Shown piece after piece: positions 24,661 through 36,395 of a stretch of 64,000 nucleotides of DNA; positions within the stretch are counted from its first letter, which is position 1; each line of letters starts with the position of its first letter. The position numbers and the translations under genes are program-made. The DNA comes from Sindora glabra (Eukaryota > Streptophyta > Magnoliopsida > Fabales > Fabaceae). Below the pieces are notes generated by a model, which was not told the origin of the DNA, did no database searches, and saw nothing but the letters and a program-made list of their open reading frames with translations. The stretch is from assembly GCA_020226215.1 (NCBI GenBank), contig CM035226.1:96124895-96188894 (forward strand), written 5' to 3'.

Positions 24661-26105
24661 TTTAGTTGCACTAAAAAATATTCCTAATATTAAAAAGTAA
24701 TATAATAATTAAAAATATTTAAATAATTTTAATAGAAAATTTTAAATTTAAATTAATCAAGACAGTTTCAATTATTCTCTTTTATCTGTATAATAAATAT
24801 TTTATTATTTGAAATAAGTGTTATTGGCAACAAATTAACTATTATATTTTTTATTAAATTAATGATACGATGTTTTTTATCCAATTAAAAAGTGGAGATT
24901 TCCCCCGTCCATGAAGCTTCATTCACGTAGACTCCTTCTTTTCATGTTTCCTTGAGTAATACACAAATCTCGAATCTTCATCGAAAAGAGACACGGTTTA
25001 GTGTAATAAATTGATAAGTTAGTTGGTACTATTTTTTATTATTTTTATATTTTGAAAAAATATTTTTATTTATTATTTTAAAATTTTAATAAAATATTAA
25101 TTTTTTATTTTTATTATTGTGTTTGACTAGTAAATACTTTATTATTTTATATTCTCAATCCATGTACACATATTTCATCACATTTCTCATTTCATTTTTA
25201 AAAAATGATCTTATAATGTCTGCTAAAAATAAATAAATTTAATCATTTTCATAGTATCTTTGAAATTAGTTAACTATAATAGATAATAAGGAGGGAGTAT
25301 TTAATATTTAATAAGTTAATTGATTGCCTTAAAAATGTTTAGCAAAAGTAGTTGCAGAAGTAATTGAAATTGTAAAATGAGATAAAAAGATAAGTGAATA
25401 TAAATAAATATATCAATTAAAATAATTTACATTTATTTTGAGATAGACTATATTAATATAATTAATATATTTAAAATAACTATATAATATAATTACCTAA
25501 AATTCTCTTAATTATTACAAGTTGTTTGTTTGTTTGTTTTTATTCATTTATCATTTAAATAATAATATAATCCCTTTATTCTTTTTTAAGTGCAATTTTA
25601 GAGAATTTTTTTCCATTTATTTGTTGTTTTAGGAAATCAAAATTATATTTATTGTCTTCTTCCAAATATTAGTATTGCTAACTAAATAAATGTGTAACTT
25701 TACTTGTCAATTAACTTTTAGTAGATGATATAATAGTAAATTGTAACTTATTTCTCTTAAAATTAAAGTTATTTAATAAGTTCCTTAGTCTTTTATCATT
25801 AACCTTAAATAACACTTAAAAAGAAATGAAGGAAGAAATTACCTAAAATTTTAACTAATTATATTTTATGATATCATATATTTATTTACCTAATTATTAT
25901 TTATTTGTTTATTTTAAATTAATAAGGATATATCAAATATTTATTTATATAATCAAAATATAGATTGTTATTTAATTAAAAAAAGGGATAAATTTGAAAA
26001 AAAAAATTGAAAAGCTACTCACTTAGAAGTTGTAAACTACTTTGTGAAACTTATCATAAGAGGTTATAAGTTATTAGCATTTAATGCACCAAATACCTCT
26101 GAAAC
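24661..26105. other. AT-rich unassigned region
   Basis: No gene, terminal repeat or GH1 exon was seen on either strand. A less AT-rich stretch at 24900-25000 has no recognisable coding pattern. Exon 3 and later exons of copy B would be expected here and are absent. Confidence 0.4.
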
Positions 26106-27015
26106 GATATGTATTTGTTTTTCATAAAATAATTTCAATAAGAAAATCTCGTTCTCTTGTATAGAAATGAAGGATAATCACATATCTCTATGCATTGTGA
26201 TTAAAAAATGATCTCTAGAGTCATGGTAAGGGAAGAAAACAACTTCTTCCTTAAAAAAGAGGAAGTTAACTTTCACTAAGCATATTATATATAATATTAA
26301 ACATATCAATTATTTTCTATTATCTTGATAGTTTAAAACTATATTCCTATAAAAAAAATATTCTCTGTCAAAACAAGTAGAGTTTTATTAATTAAGTTCA
26401 TAAATTACAAGTTAACTTATTTATTCTACCAAATACACACCAAGCTTTTGTTGTGTACCATATAGTAGAATAAGCACCACTTTTTTCAACTATTTATTCT
26501 CCATTCAGAATAGTAGAAAATGATAATTTAATTTATTTAAAATTAAATTTATTGGTGAAATGTAGTTTAAGAATCAATTTTAAATCATTTATATTATAAC
26601 TTTTTAAAAATTCCAAACAGAGATTTAGTGCCCATTCTAGAAAGAAATGGAGAAAAAAAGAAAGAGATCTGGATGTTCTCTTGTGAAAGTGTCCCATATG
26701 CAAGGCTGCCTCATTTTGGGAGCTCATTCTATCTGTTACGTAAAACAAGAAATGTTTTCCAGAAGATAATTTACGTAGAAAAATCTCATTTTATTGTGTA
26801 TAACTAAAGAAGTATCATGTGTTTGTCTACCTAGTGATTATAAAAATTGATTTATAAAGTTATAATAATAATAAAAAAACAAATTCCTGTTAAGAAAGTT
26901 ATGTTTTACCAACTTCATTACATTTAGCATTAAACATATCAACCATTTTTTACTACCTTAATAGTTTATAGTTATTTTTCTACAAAAAATATTTTTCGCT
27001 AAAACAATCGGAGCT
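26106..27015. repeat. Direct duplication of GH1 copy B intron 1 sequence (~260 bp x2)
   Basis: About 26106-26385 and 26750-27015 align (ATAATTT-…-AAAATCTCATT/GTTCT, then AACATATCAA-…-TTTTCTA-TA-CTT, TAGTTTA, ending AAAACAA). The second lies in intron 1 between exons 2 and 1. The first lies on the 3' side of exon 2, so exon 2 is flanked by direct copies of its own intron. Confidence 0.65.
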
Positions 27016-27258
27016 GAGTACTTGCATACAAATGACTCGACAATGTAGTAAAGAATTTGTCGAAACGTGCACAATATGATGTACCTGGTAAGCAGCAGAA
27101 CCAGTCCCAAATATAAATCCATTTGGAAAACTGCATCGGTTGAATGGCAGTGTTTGATTAATACTAGGTTCTACTTCAACACCCTCAGTTGAGGATATGG
27201 TTAAGTCATTCAGAGCTACCCAGAAGCAGTAGTAAAAGAAGATCATATGTGTAGCCAT
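26669..27258 (-). pseudogene. Beta-glucosidase (GH1) copy B, exons 1-2 only
   Basis: Exon 1 (27258-27085, 58 codons) starts MATHMIFFYY, has a hydrophobic secretory leader and ends GFIFGTGSAAYQ with a good CAG|GTACAT donor. Exon 2 (26732 to about 26669) is read from an ACAG acceptor as I-E-stop: TGA at 26726-26724 stands where copy A has GGA. The rest keeps CIWDTFTREHP. Exon 2 also lacks a GT at its expected 3' border. No later exons are found to the left, where unrelated AT-rich DNA starts. A proper TATA box precedes exon 1. It is a GH1 relic that could be transcribed but could yield only about 60 residues. Confidence 0.85.
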
Positions 27259-27297
27259 GCCTATTGTTTGCTGCTCAAAACCACTACAACTTCCCTC

Positions 27298-27307
27298 TAT
27301 TTATAGC
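27298..27307 (-). promoter_or_regulatory. TATA box of GH1 copy B
   Basis: CTATAAATAG on the minus strand, about 40 bases upstream of the ATG at 27258; the distance implies a very short 5' UTR. The matching site in copy A is damaged. Confidence 0.6.
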
Positions 27308-27890
27308 AAGATGTGAGGATTTCTTACCTTCTATGTACGTCCATAACAAGTCTTTTACTCCTACACAATAATTATTAATTTTAGTATTTAATTGTCAGAT
27401 TCATGGGACAATCTACATAAATTAAAATTTTGATATTTAAATTTTTAATATATTAAAAATTATAAAAAATAAACAAAGTACTTTCTTTTGTTAGATGAAA
27501 TAAAAGTATGTATTATAATTATAAGATATAAAAAGACTAAACACAATAATTAATCCCTTATTTATATAGGAATTGATTATTATATTCTTTAAATTCAACA
27601 ACTAGCACTATTAATTTCTCATTTTTATATTGTTTGTAATTATATCCCTCCTTTCACTCATAACATAAAAATAAATGATGAAAAGGAAAAATAAAATTAA
27701 AAAATAAATGCTGAAAAGGAAAAATAAAATTAAAAGGTAAGTACATATTTGATACTACTAAAATGGGATTTAATAATATATTTTGATATTTTATTTATTT
27801 TAATATTACAAGTAAATGAGATAATGAATAATTATAGTAAAAGTAAAAAAAAACTAATAATATTACTTAAGTTATTCGAAAAATACAATA
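27308..27890 (-). promoter_or_regulatory. Proximal promoter of GH1 copy B
   Basis: It can be aligned with 10300-10860 upstream of copy A. It is separated from the distal part (29399-29833) by a solo LTR. It includes a 44-bp direct repeat (AATAAATGATGAAAAGGAAAAATAAAATTAA-type units) at about 27670-27735. Confidence 0.45.
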
Positions 27891-29398
27891 TGTAATAGCT
27901 AAATATTTTGAGTTATTAAATAAACAAAACTATTAGATAAAAATATGAAAATATTACAAATGTATTGTAATGTAAAATTTTCAAAGAAATTAAATAAATA
28001 ATTTTTGGACACATTTGGAATTTTTATAAAAGAAGAAGGGAAAAATTGGAAAAGAATTATATTGGCAAATGTGTAAATTTTCATAAAGTGGAAGGGCAAA
28101 AATCGCAAAACAATTTATGAGGACAAGTATGTAAATTCATGAAAAGATGAGGGGCAAAATTGAAAAAAAATATTTTTTTAAAAAAAATAAAAAATAAAAA
28201 ATAATAAAATATTGGTGAATGGCAGTGCTGTCACCGTCATTCGACCAATATAAGAAGAAGAAAGAAGAGAGAAAAAGAAGAAGAAAGAAGGAAAAAAAAG
28301 AGGGAAAAAATAGTTATGAATTTAGAGGTATTCTTGGAAGAATTGAGGTGAGTTTTATTTACTCAATTTTTAATTTTAATTTTATTTTTAATTTTATGAA
28401 ATAATTTATAATAATTATGCTTAAATTTGAATAATTTCAATTAGGCTTAAATTTTGTTTAGAAAAATTAGGAAAATTACGAATTGAGGATTGTAGTTTTA
28501 GAATTTCCATTTAATATTATTAGTAGTGTTGTAAATAAAAGAATTAGCAATATAATTTCTAATTTAATTGTTGAAGATGATAAATAAATTATTTAGGATT
28601 GAAACTATGTATATAACTATTTTATAAAATATGCTTATGCATAGGACATTATGAATTTCTTCAAAATTATAGATTATTGTTATATTTGAGTTATAGAAAA
28701 GTTTTGGTGGGAGGTATATTAACCATAACTTAAGCCCTCAAAGGGATGGCCTTATAAAGAGGATAAATTTTATACGTGTGGAGGAGTTTTGGCCTAGTGC
28801 CATTAGAGGGTGGGATAAGGCTAAAATGAAGGGATAAGATTAAGGCACGAGGAATAAGGTTTGGATAGGAGGCACAAGGTAGAACTTATACCTCCCCACC
28901 ATTCTCACTCGCATATTGTACATTAGATGTATGTTAAATTTGAATTCAATTATATTGATAGAGTTAGATTATATTGATAGATAATTATTGTTAATTAAAT
29001 ATTCATGAGTAAAATGATAAATTCTTTACAGGATTATTTTAGAAATTGAAATGTAAATAGGCTCACTAAATATTTAAAATACTCATCTTGTACTTGTGTT
29101 TAAATCTTTACAAATGGATCCCCGGATTGTATGAGATTATTGGTATACCATGTATTTTGAACTATTAGATATTTAGAATATAATATTTTAGTAGTAGAAT
29201 GCTACCTGATGTTTGTATGAGTTATGAAATAGTACTTTTATTTTGATTTATAAATATAATTGATCTTCATATATATATATATATATTGTGTTTGGTTAGA
29301 AATGAAATAAAATTTACAAAGGACTTATGGATATATCATAGGATTATGATATATTCATGCCGGCCACGATTTGCAACTTGAAAATTTGGGTCGTGACA
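27891..29398 (+). mobile_element. Solo LTR, probable Ty3/Gypsy type
   Basis: It starts TGTAATAGCTAAATATTTTG and ends AAATTTGGGTCGTGACA, a terminal pair in which the A/T-rich inner parts of both ends are inverted (AAATTTTG-like and AAATTTGGGT). Flanking five bases are CAATA on the left and TAATA on the right (4 of 5), consistent with a decayed target duplication. No internal retrotransposon sequence is present, so recombination between two LTRs probably removed it. A purine-rich GAAGAAGAAAG tract lies at 28252-28310. It sits inside the promoter of GH1 copy B. Confidence 0.65.
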
Positions 29399-29833
29399 TA
29401 ATAATCACTATTATTATAAATAAAGAATTAGACGTTATGCTTACTCGGTACAAAAACTTACCATGAAGCTGTCCATATAATTAATTAGCTTTAGGCCTCA
29501 AGGGCCTTTACGTACCCATGATATTTGTTACCCTTCGCCGAAAGATAAAATCTATATAACTGATTGGGATATGACATTAGTTTGTCAACTAGTTAGGAGG
29601 CATTATTTAGGGATCATTTAATGGTTTTTCAGAATTTATATGTATTTTAGAGAATCTAAGTACTTTATATAATTCATTCTTAAAACTTAGAAAGTAAATT
29701 AAATAAAACTACCTAATTTTCTTCAACAAATTATATTTCCAGCATAAGTGTCTTTAGATCGTACTTCACCATTAAACGTAAATGATAACGTACTCGATCT
29801 AGCAGCATCACACTGTCACTTTATCTTAGATTA
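29399..29833 (-). promoter_or_regulatory. Distal promoter of GH1 copy B, displaced by the solo LTR
   Basis: It aligns with 10860-11240 upstream of copy A (shared ATCTATATAA, the TTTAATGGTTTTT/TTTAATAGTTTTT block, TTATATTTCC, and CTTTATCTTAG/CTTTATCTCAG at the far end). It ends where a Helitron-like terminus starts. Confidence 0.5.
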
Positions 29834-31309
29834 CTAGCTCAGTTCCTGTGACATGCATCAAATTTAATCAAAATTAATATATTTATGTTTTATGATTCAT
29901 AAATAAATATTATTAAAAAATTATTGTATGATTAATATAATTTATACAGTTGTAAAATCATAATTAAAAAATATAAAGACATGCAAATATGTAAATACAT
30001 ACATTATTCTCTTTCTATAAATTTTGATAAAATATTCTATTTTATGAAAAATTTAATATAAAATACTGAACTCTATAATCAAATAAAAAATTTTTGAAGA
30101 CTAAGAAATTAGTTGTTCAATCCTATTAAACCTATATATTTCAAAATTAGTTTAGAAGTATAATAATCACTGTTTTTATCGATAAATATATTGTGACTTA
30201 TTATACATGAGCACTATAATGATTTACAATAGGAGCATATGCAAATGATTCATAAAAAATATAAAATATATTAAAATGAAAAATAATTATTTTACATAGC
30301 ACAAATATTCTTCCTAGATATAATTTTAATTTTGACATGTTTGAAACATCAACTAAAAGAATATAAGTAAAATTATGAATCAACAATTTAAAATTCAATA
30401 TAATTTAAAATGTAATCAGAAATTTACCGTAAACAAAATATTTTAAAATATATTTATAATATAAAAGTGAAATATATATTTATTGTAAATAAAATTAATT
30501 TTAGTCAACAAAGAAATAACAAATATAAAATAGATGCTCATATGTGCAATATAATTGTAATAATATTAGGTAAATATGCAATAGCACCATAAGGATTTAT
30601 AATATGAACATATACAAAGAATTCATTGAGAATATAAAATATATTTAAATAAAAAAATAGTTATAAGATTTTTAAGATGGATATTAAATATGATTCATTT
30701 GATTAAGAAAAATTTTCATTTATTTAGAAGAGGATAGAAAATTAAATAATTGCAATGCATTAAATTTATAAAGAAAGTAAACTAGTCTAATAAAATATAA
30801 AAGGTTGGGCATTCTAATAAATATTCTTTGATATAAAAATTTTTTCGAACTTATTTTGGGTGGAATTTTTTTTTACTTGCTTTGGAAAGAAATTTGTAGG
30901 TGAAAGAGATGTAGAGGAGGATATAGTTAGGAGAAGATATGAACATAGATATAGATAACAAAAGGAAGATATAGATAGAATATAGATATAAAATATTGAT
31001 TATTAAAAAAAAATAAAGTTATATATCATTGATTCCCTTCCTATTTCATTTTCTATTTATACCTTTTTTATAAGATTTTGAAGATAAATACTGAATATGG
31101 TTTTATTAGTAAATTGCAAAAATTTTCCATCTACATAAAATAATATAAAAATTAAATAATTTCAATACATTAAATTTAGAAAGAAATTAAATTAGTATGA
31201 TAAAATGTGAAAATGGACCATATCTCATTAAATGCTTTTTAACATGAATTATTCTAAAAGGAAAATTTGCTAGTAGAAGAGCTGTAGAGAAAGATATAGT
31301 TGGAGGAAG

Positions 31310-31340
<31 letters not shown>

Positions 31341-32520
31341 ATTTAGATTATTCAAAACAAAACATATCATGATATATTACTGATTCCTTTTCCATTACAT
31401 TTTTTATGCATATTTTTTTTAAAAAAAAAGATTTAAGACAAATATTAAAATTTGTTTGAAAATAATTATAAGATTTCTAAGATAAATGTCAAATATGGTT
31501 TATTAGTAAATAGTAAATTTTTTTTCATTCATGTAAAAGAGGATAGGAAATTAAATAATTATAATATATTAAATTTAGAGAAAAAGTAAGGTAGTCAAAT
31601 AAAATTTGAAAATGACAAACATCGCATTAAATGATCTTTGATATAAATTTTTTTGGATGTTGTTTTAGGTGGAATTTTTTTTTTTGGTTTTGGGAGAGAA
31701 ATTATTCAAGAAAAAATATAGATTGATATACCATTGATTCTCTTGCCATTTCATTTTCCTTCCATATCATTTTCTTAAGATTTTAAGAAAATTATTAAAA
31801 TTAATTTGAAAATAATTATAAGATTTTTAACATAAATATTAAATATAATTTATTAGTAGACTGCAATTTTTTATTTATGTAATAGAGGATAGAAAATTAA
31901 TAAGAACAACATATTAAATTTGGAAAAAAAGTAAATTAGTTTAATATAATATGAAAATAGAAGAAATTTCATTAAATACTCTTTGACACGAATTGTTTTA
32001 GTGGTTGTTCTAGGGGGGGGGAGTTTTTGCTTTAGGAGGGAAATTTGTAGATGGTAAAGTTATAGGGGAAGATATAGATAGATTATATGTATAGAATAAA
32101 GATTATTTAAAAGATGTATATAAAGTAATATATCATCGATTCCTTTTCCATTTCATTTTTTATACATATCTTTTCTTAAATTTAAGGTAAATATTAGAAT
32201 TAGTTTGAAAATAGTTATAAGACTTTTGAGATAAATGTTAAATATGGTTTATTAGTAAATTATAATTTTTTATTTATGTAAAAAAAGAACAGTAAATTAA
32301 ATAATTGTGTATATTGAATTTAAAAAATGTAAATTAGTCTTATGAAATATGAAAAATGAAAACATTCAATCAAATACTTTTTTATATAAATTTTTTGAGG
32401 TTGTTTTGAGAGAAAAAATTATTATTTTAGAATGAAAATTTGTAAGTGGAAAAGTTTTAAAAAGACAATGTCAAGTTATGTATGTTATTTAAAAGATAAT
32501 ATTTAAAAAGACAATGTCAA
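29834..32520 (-). mobile_element. Helitron-like element with ~400-bp tandem repeats
   Basis: On the minus strand the element would end …GCTAG followed by a host T (CTAGC at 29834 on the plus strand after a host A), preceded by an imperfect hairpin (CCTGTGACATGCATCA). Inside, at least five copies of a ~400-bp unit recur, each with TTAAATAATT-(N)-ATTAAATTTA and a later GAAGATATA block, at about 30744, 31153, 31552, 31895 and 32299. A related ~370-bp pair lies at 30205 and 30575. The right (5') end is not visible and is placed where the repeats stop. No protein is encoded. The Helitron assignment is weaker than for 2507-5505. Confidence 0.4.
31311..31337. repeat. (AT)n microsatellite
   Basis: Thirteen or so AT units within the second tandem unit of the Helitron-like block. 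Confidence 0.85.
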
Positions 32521-33798
32521 GTTATTTCGGAGGAGGAAATATTTAATTTTTTAACAACAACGTTAATAATTTATAGTATAAGATGAGGGTTGAGAGGGTA
32601 CGACCTTGAGCCGTCTGCACCTAATAATGAATAAAATTTGTTACTACAATTTTTTTACAGACGATTTAGGGTAATGATTCCAAAGGCTAATCTCAACATA
32701 TAATTTTAAAAGAGTTAAATGAATTAAAATAATCTAGAGTGACCAAACGATATATATAAGTTTTTAAATTTTTATACAATTATATAATACAGATATAAAA
32801 TTTTAAAAGGATTTAAGGCTGACCGTCATCCTTATATTCTAGAAAGGCTCCGCCGCTGGTAATTAACGAGATAAAACAAGATAAGGCCATTCTGAAATTT
32901 GATTTGAAAGAGTGCTTAGATTCCGTAAAATTATTTCTCTGAACGGCTAATAATAAATTTTATTCTGAGCTTTTAATGACTTAATTTTGTTCTATTTATA
33001 ATAAGGATTTAAATTTAATTTATTATTATATAAGAATAAATATTGATAAAAATCATTAAAATTTTTTATTGTTGTAAAAAATTCTTAATTATTTGTATTT
33101 TTTTGATGAAATATCTTTTACTCATTTATTAATGTAAAATATTTTATGCTAATAATAAATTAAATTTAAACCATTTCAACAAAGTGTGCTCGCTGAATAA
33201 GAACATTAAATTAAAAATCTGCACAAAATAGATATATACGTTATTTTTGCTCACAAATATTGAAATTGATATTAGTAGATTCAAATATCGATCATATAGG
33301 ACATCATCTTCAATCTGGGGACAAACATGTGATAAACTATCTAACTCACCTCTTATACTCTAACTAGTTATTCGATGAGCTGCCTCATGAACCACACCGT
33401 TTCATGATATTGGACACCAACTTACAGAAACAAAAACATTATTTACAAATTATAGACTAATTCAAATACAGCTTAACCCCTCCAAGAACATTTAAATACT
33501 TCCACTAACATCTAGATCAATTTTGCAATCACTTTTCATTTGAATGTGGGGGTGCCAGAAATTATATGCAACTAAAATTAACTTTGTTTATAGCTAATAA
33601 TTCAACATTAAATAAAGTTGAACACTCAAAATTATTGTACCACATCCCTAGAATAGCACCACCACAATTTCGAAGATTGTGAAGAAAAAAAATGCCATAT
33701 GTAGATAGTGAAAAACCATAAATATATATCAAAGATCCAAACTATCGATTTTTAACTTTACAATAGCAAATTTATTTGTTTTGTAATTTCAAGTGTGA
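32521..33798. other. Unassigned region with one small MITE
   Basis: Apart from the MITE at 33006-33172 I see no gene or terminal repeat. A 24-bp direct repeat (TTTAAAAAGACAATGTCAAG) at 32456 and 32504 marks its left side. The stretch 33290-33740 has somewhat lower AT content but no open frame or GH1 similarity. Confidence 0.35.
33006..33172. mobile_element. Small MITE, family shared with 40521-40714 (copy 1)
   Basis: The left end GATTTAAATTTAATTTATTA is nearly an exact inverted copy of the right end (TAATAAATTAAATTTAAAC). The interior shares AAAAATTCTTAATTAT and the TGTAAAATATTTTA block with the second copy. No coding capacity. Confidence 0.6.
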
Positions 33799-33806
33799 TT
33801 TCCTAC

Positions 33807-34273
33807 TAGGTGTACAAATGAGTCAAGCCGAACATCTGCATGTTCATACTTGAGCTCAGCAATATTAGATAAGCTTGAGTTCAAGCTCAAGCTCATCGAG
33901 CCTAAAAAAATTGAGTTTGAGTTTGAGTTTGATTCGAACATAAGCTTATTCAAGCTTGAATGAGTTTAAATAGAGCTCTACATTCTCTATTCCAAATTTA
34001 TAATCGAGCTTAGATATTTGAACTAAAACTCAAGCTTAGGTTCTATTTGATCCTAAATGAGCTTAAAATATAAAAAATAAAAATATATTTTATATTAAGT
34101 TCATTTAGGCTCACAAACAATTAAAGTCAAGTAATAAAAAGTTCAGGCTCAACTCATTTAGTAAATGAGCTTAACTCATTTAAGCTCGACTTGTTAAAAT
34201 TCAAACTTGAATCGAATTTTTTACGAATCGATCTTGAACTATTCATGAATAACTTAATTCGTTTGCACCCCTA
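33807..34273. mobile_element. hAT-type MITE rich in AGCTTGAG words
   Basis: Terminal inverted repeats are TAGGTGTACAAATGAGTCAA on the left and, inverted, TAGGGGTGCAAACGAATTAA on the right. The flanking 8-mers TTTCCTAC (33799) and TTTTCTAC (34274) match 7 of 8, the 8-bp target duplication of hAT elements. The 467-bp interior is dominated by variants of CAAGCTTGAGCTC in both orientations and has no open frame. Confidence 0.75.
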
Positions 34274-34289
34274 TTTTCTACCCGCTAGT

Positions 34290-35962
34290 TGTTGGTGTGT
34301 GCCTTAGGAACCAATCATATAGATGATTGAAGTAATACACAATGTATTATGTTTTATTTTAGGTAATTTAATTATTATATTTTATTTTTATAATTTTATA
34401 ATTATTCTATGCGATTTATAACTTAATATGATAATTATTCTTGGAATAGCTTCGCTATTCCTAAAATGTCCCTTGTCAAGTATTATTACGAAAAGGATAG
34501 TAATAATATATCGAGACTAGCATGTCTAATAATTGATGATTATGAATCATGGATATGTGATATCAAGTAAATACATGAGTACATTATTAGTGAACAATGT
34601 ACTGGACTAACCCACTATGAGAATATTGCATGGATAGACGTGTCATAAGTTATTCTCATATGATCACAAATACAAATAAACCTTTGACTTGAAGTCACTA
34701 CGGTTTCCTACATGAGGAATTACTTACTTTAATATTGTCCTATATCACCTTTAATCAAGATGACGAATAGGGCATTGATTAAGTGTGTCATGAACTGTGC
34801 AGAAGGAAGTGAGTGATGTAGATGGGATTTTGTTACTCTTGTATAAAAGAGAAATATCCTTGGGCCCCTTGATTGTGTGAGACTTAAAAATGCATGGCTA
34901 TGTTCAATTGGATTAATATGTGATATTAATCATTTATTTTAAGTCTACTCAGTATCAAGAAATATAAATTGAACATTGACGAGGATGACAAATTCCATGC
35001 CTCCAGTTCAATTTGGATATTATTACAAAAGGGTTATGATGCAAAACGTTGATCATATATTAGGTGGATGTTGAATCACAGACATTCTTACTACTTGAGT
35101 GGCAGTGATGTATTGCTAGATACTGCTTACTGTCTATGGCTCAATAATGAGTCATTGTCAACGTAGTAAGAAACAACAGGGTCACACAAAAGGAGTAGAA
35201 ATAAGACAATAATTAATTGGACTTAAATTATATTAATATCCAATTAATTGGACTTATTTTCGTACATATATATATTATTATTAAGAATAATAATGTGTTA
35301 TTCATGTAATATATATATATATATATATATATTATGTGATATTATTTGATATTAAAGTAATATCAAATAATTACATTATCAGATATTAGATAAATATATT
35401 ATAAGATAATATTATTTTGATATTTGATAACTATATGCAATTATCTAATATTAAGATATTTATATTATGAGATAATATTATCTAATATTAGATAATTAAT
35501 AGATAAGTCTTATCTCTCCTCATTATCTCTAAGATAAGGATAAAATGAGTTGTTAAATATGATTAGGTTTTCGGAAGCATTATCCTAGTAGGACTAGGAT
35601 TGTGGCTTACCTAAGTTTTATAAAAAAGGGCTTGAGGGCACACATTATGCACACGCTCATAAGCCTCCTAAAACCCTAAATTACTCAGAAAACATCGAAT
35701 CCTAATTCCTAGAGAGAGAAATGCATTCTAGCAGATTCGTGGAGGGCGAGAGGTCATTGTTCACTTCGTGCGCATACCATAGAGACGTTGTACCTTCCAG
35801 CCAGCGTTTGATTCATCCACTCTCAAGTTTTGATGAGTAGAAATACGAGTACCCAATAGGTAAAATCCTAATAATTGATTTATGCTTTTTGCATGGATCC
35901 TAGGTAGAATTCGGATCAAAATTTTGAAATTTCGTTGCATGTAATAATCTGAATTCCCAATA
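34290..35962 (+). mobile_element. Solo LTR of the Copia element 1 family
   Basis: It aligns end to end with 18202-19880 (start TGTTGGTGTGTG, end CCAATA with CA changed to TA). It has a perfect 5-bp target duplication, CTAGT, at 34285-34289 and 35963-35967. The internal region has been removed. It retains the U3 palindromes (35370-35500) and a TATA box at about 35618. It lies 16 bases right of the hAT-type MITE. Confidence 0.9.
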
Positions 35963-35967
35963 CTAGT

Positions 35968-36362
35968 ATGATAAAGAAAGAAAAAAGAGGAGAATTATGT
36001 TGGGAGAAGATGATGAAATAGAAGTTGAAAAGTGTTTTTTTTTAATATTTGTATATATATAACTAGAAGACTTCTATCTATATTATCTATATAGTTTACA
36101 AAAGATAAATAATATATGATGCTAAGGCTATGGAAGCAAAATTAAATTTAACTAAATTTTCCACCATATTCTCTCAAGGGTAACATTAAAGAAATAAATT
36201 TTTTATTTTTATTTTTATTTTTTATATTTATAAAAATAAGTAATTAAAATTATTTTAACATTAGAAAAGAATATTTTTACAAGAAATATTTTCTAGTGAC
36301 AAACATCACCTTAGTTACATTAATTATTAGTGTCTTGATTACCCTTGTAGATTATTTGTTAC

Positions 36363-36395
<33 letters not shown>

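Noticed and set aside
28252..28310. Purine-rich GAAGAAGAAAG tract as a possible polypurine tract or coding exon
   Set aside because: It lies in the middle of a solo LTR, not next to a 3' LTR, and its Lys/Arg-rich translation is simple sequence.
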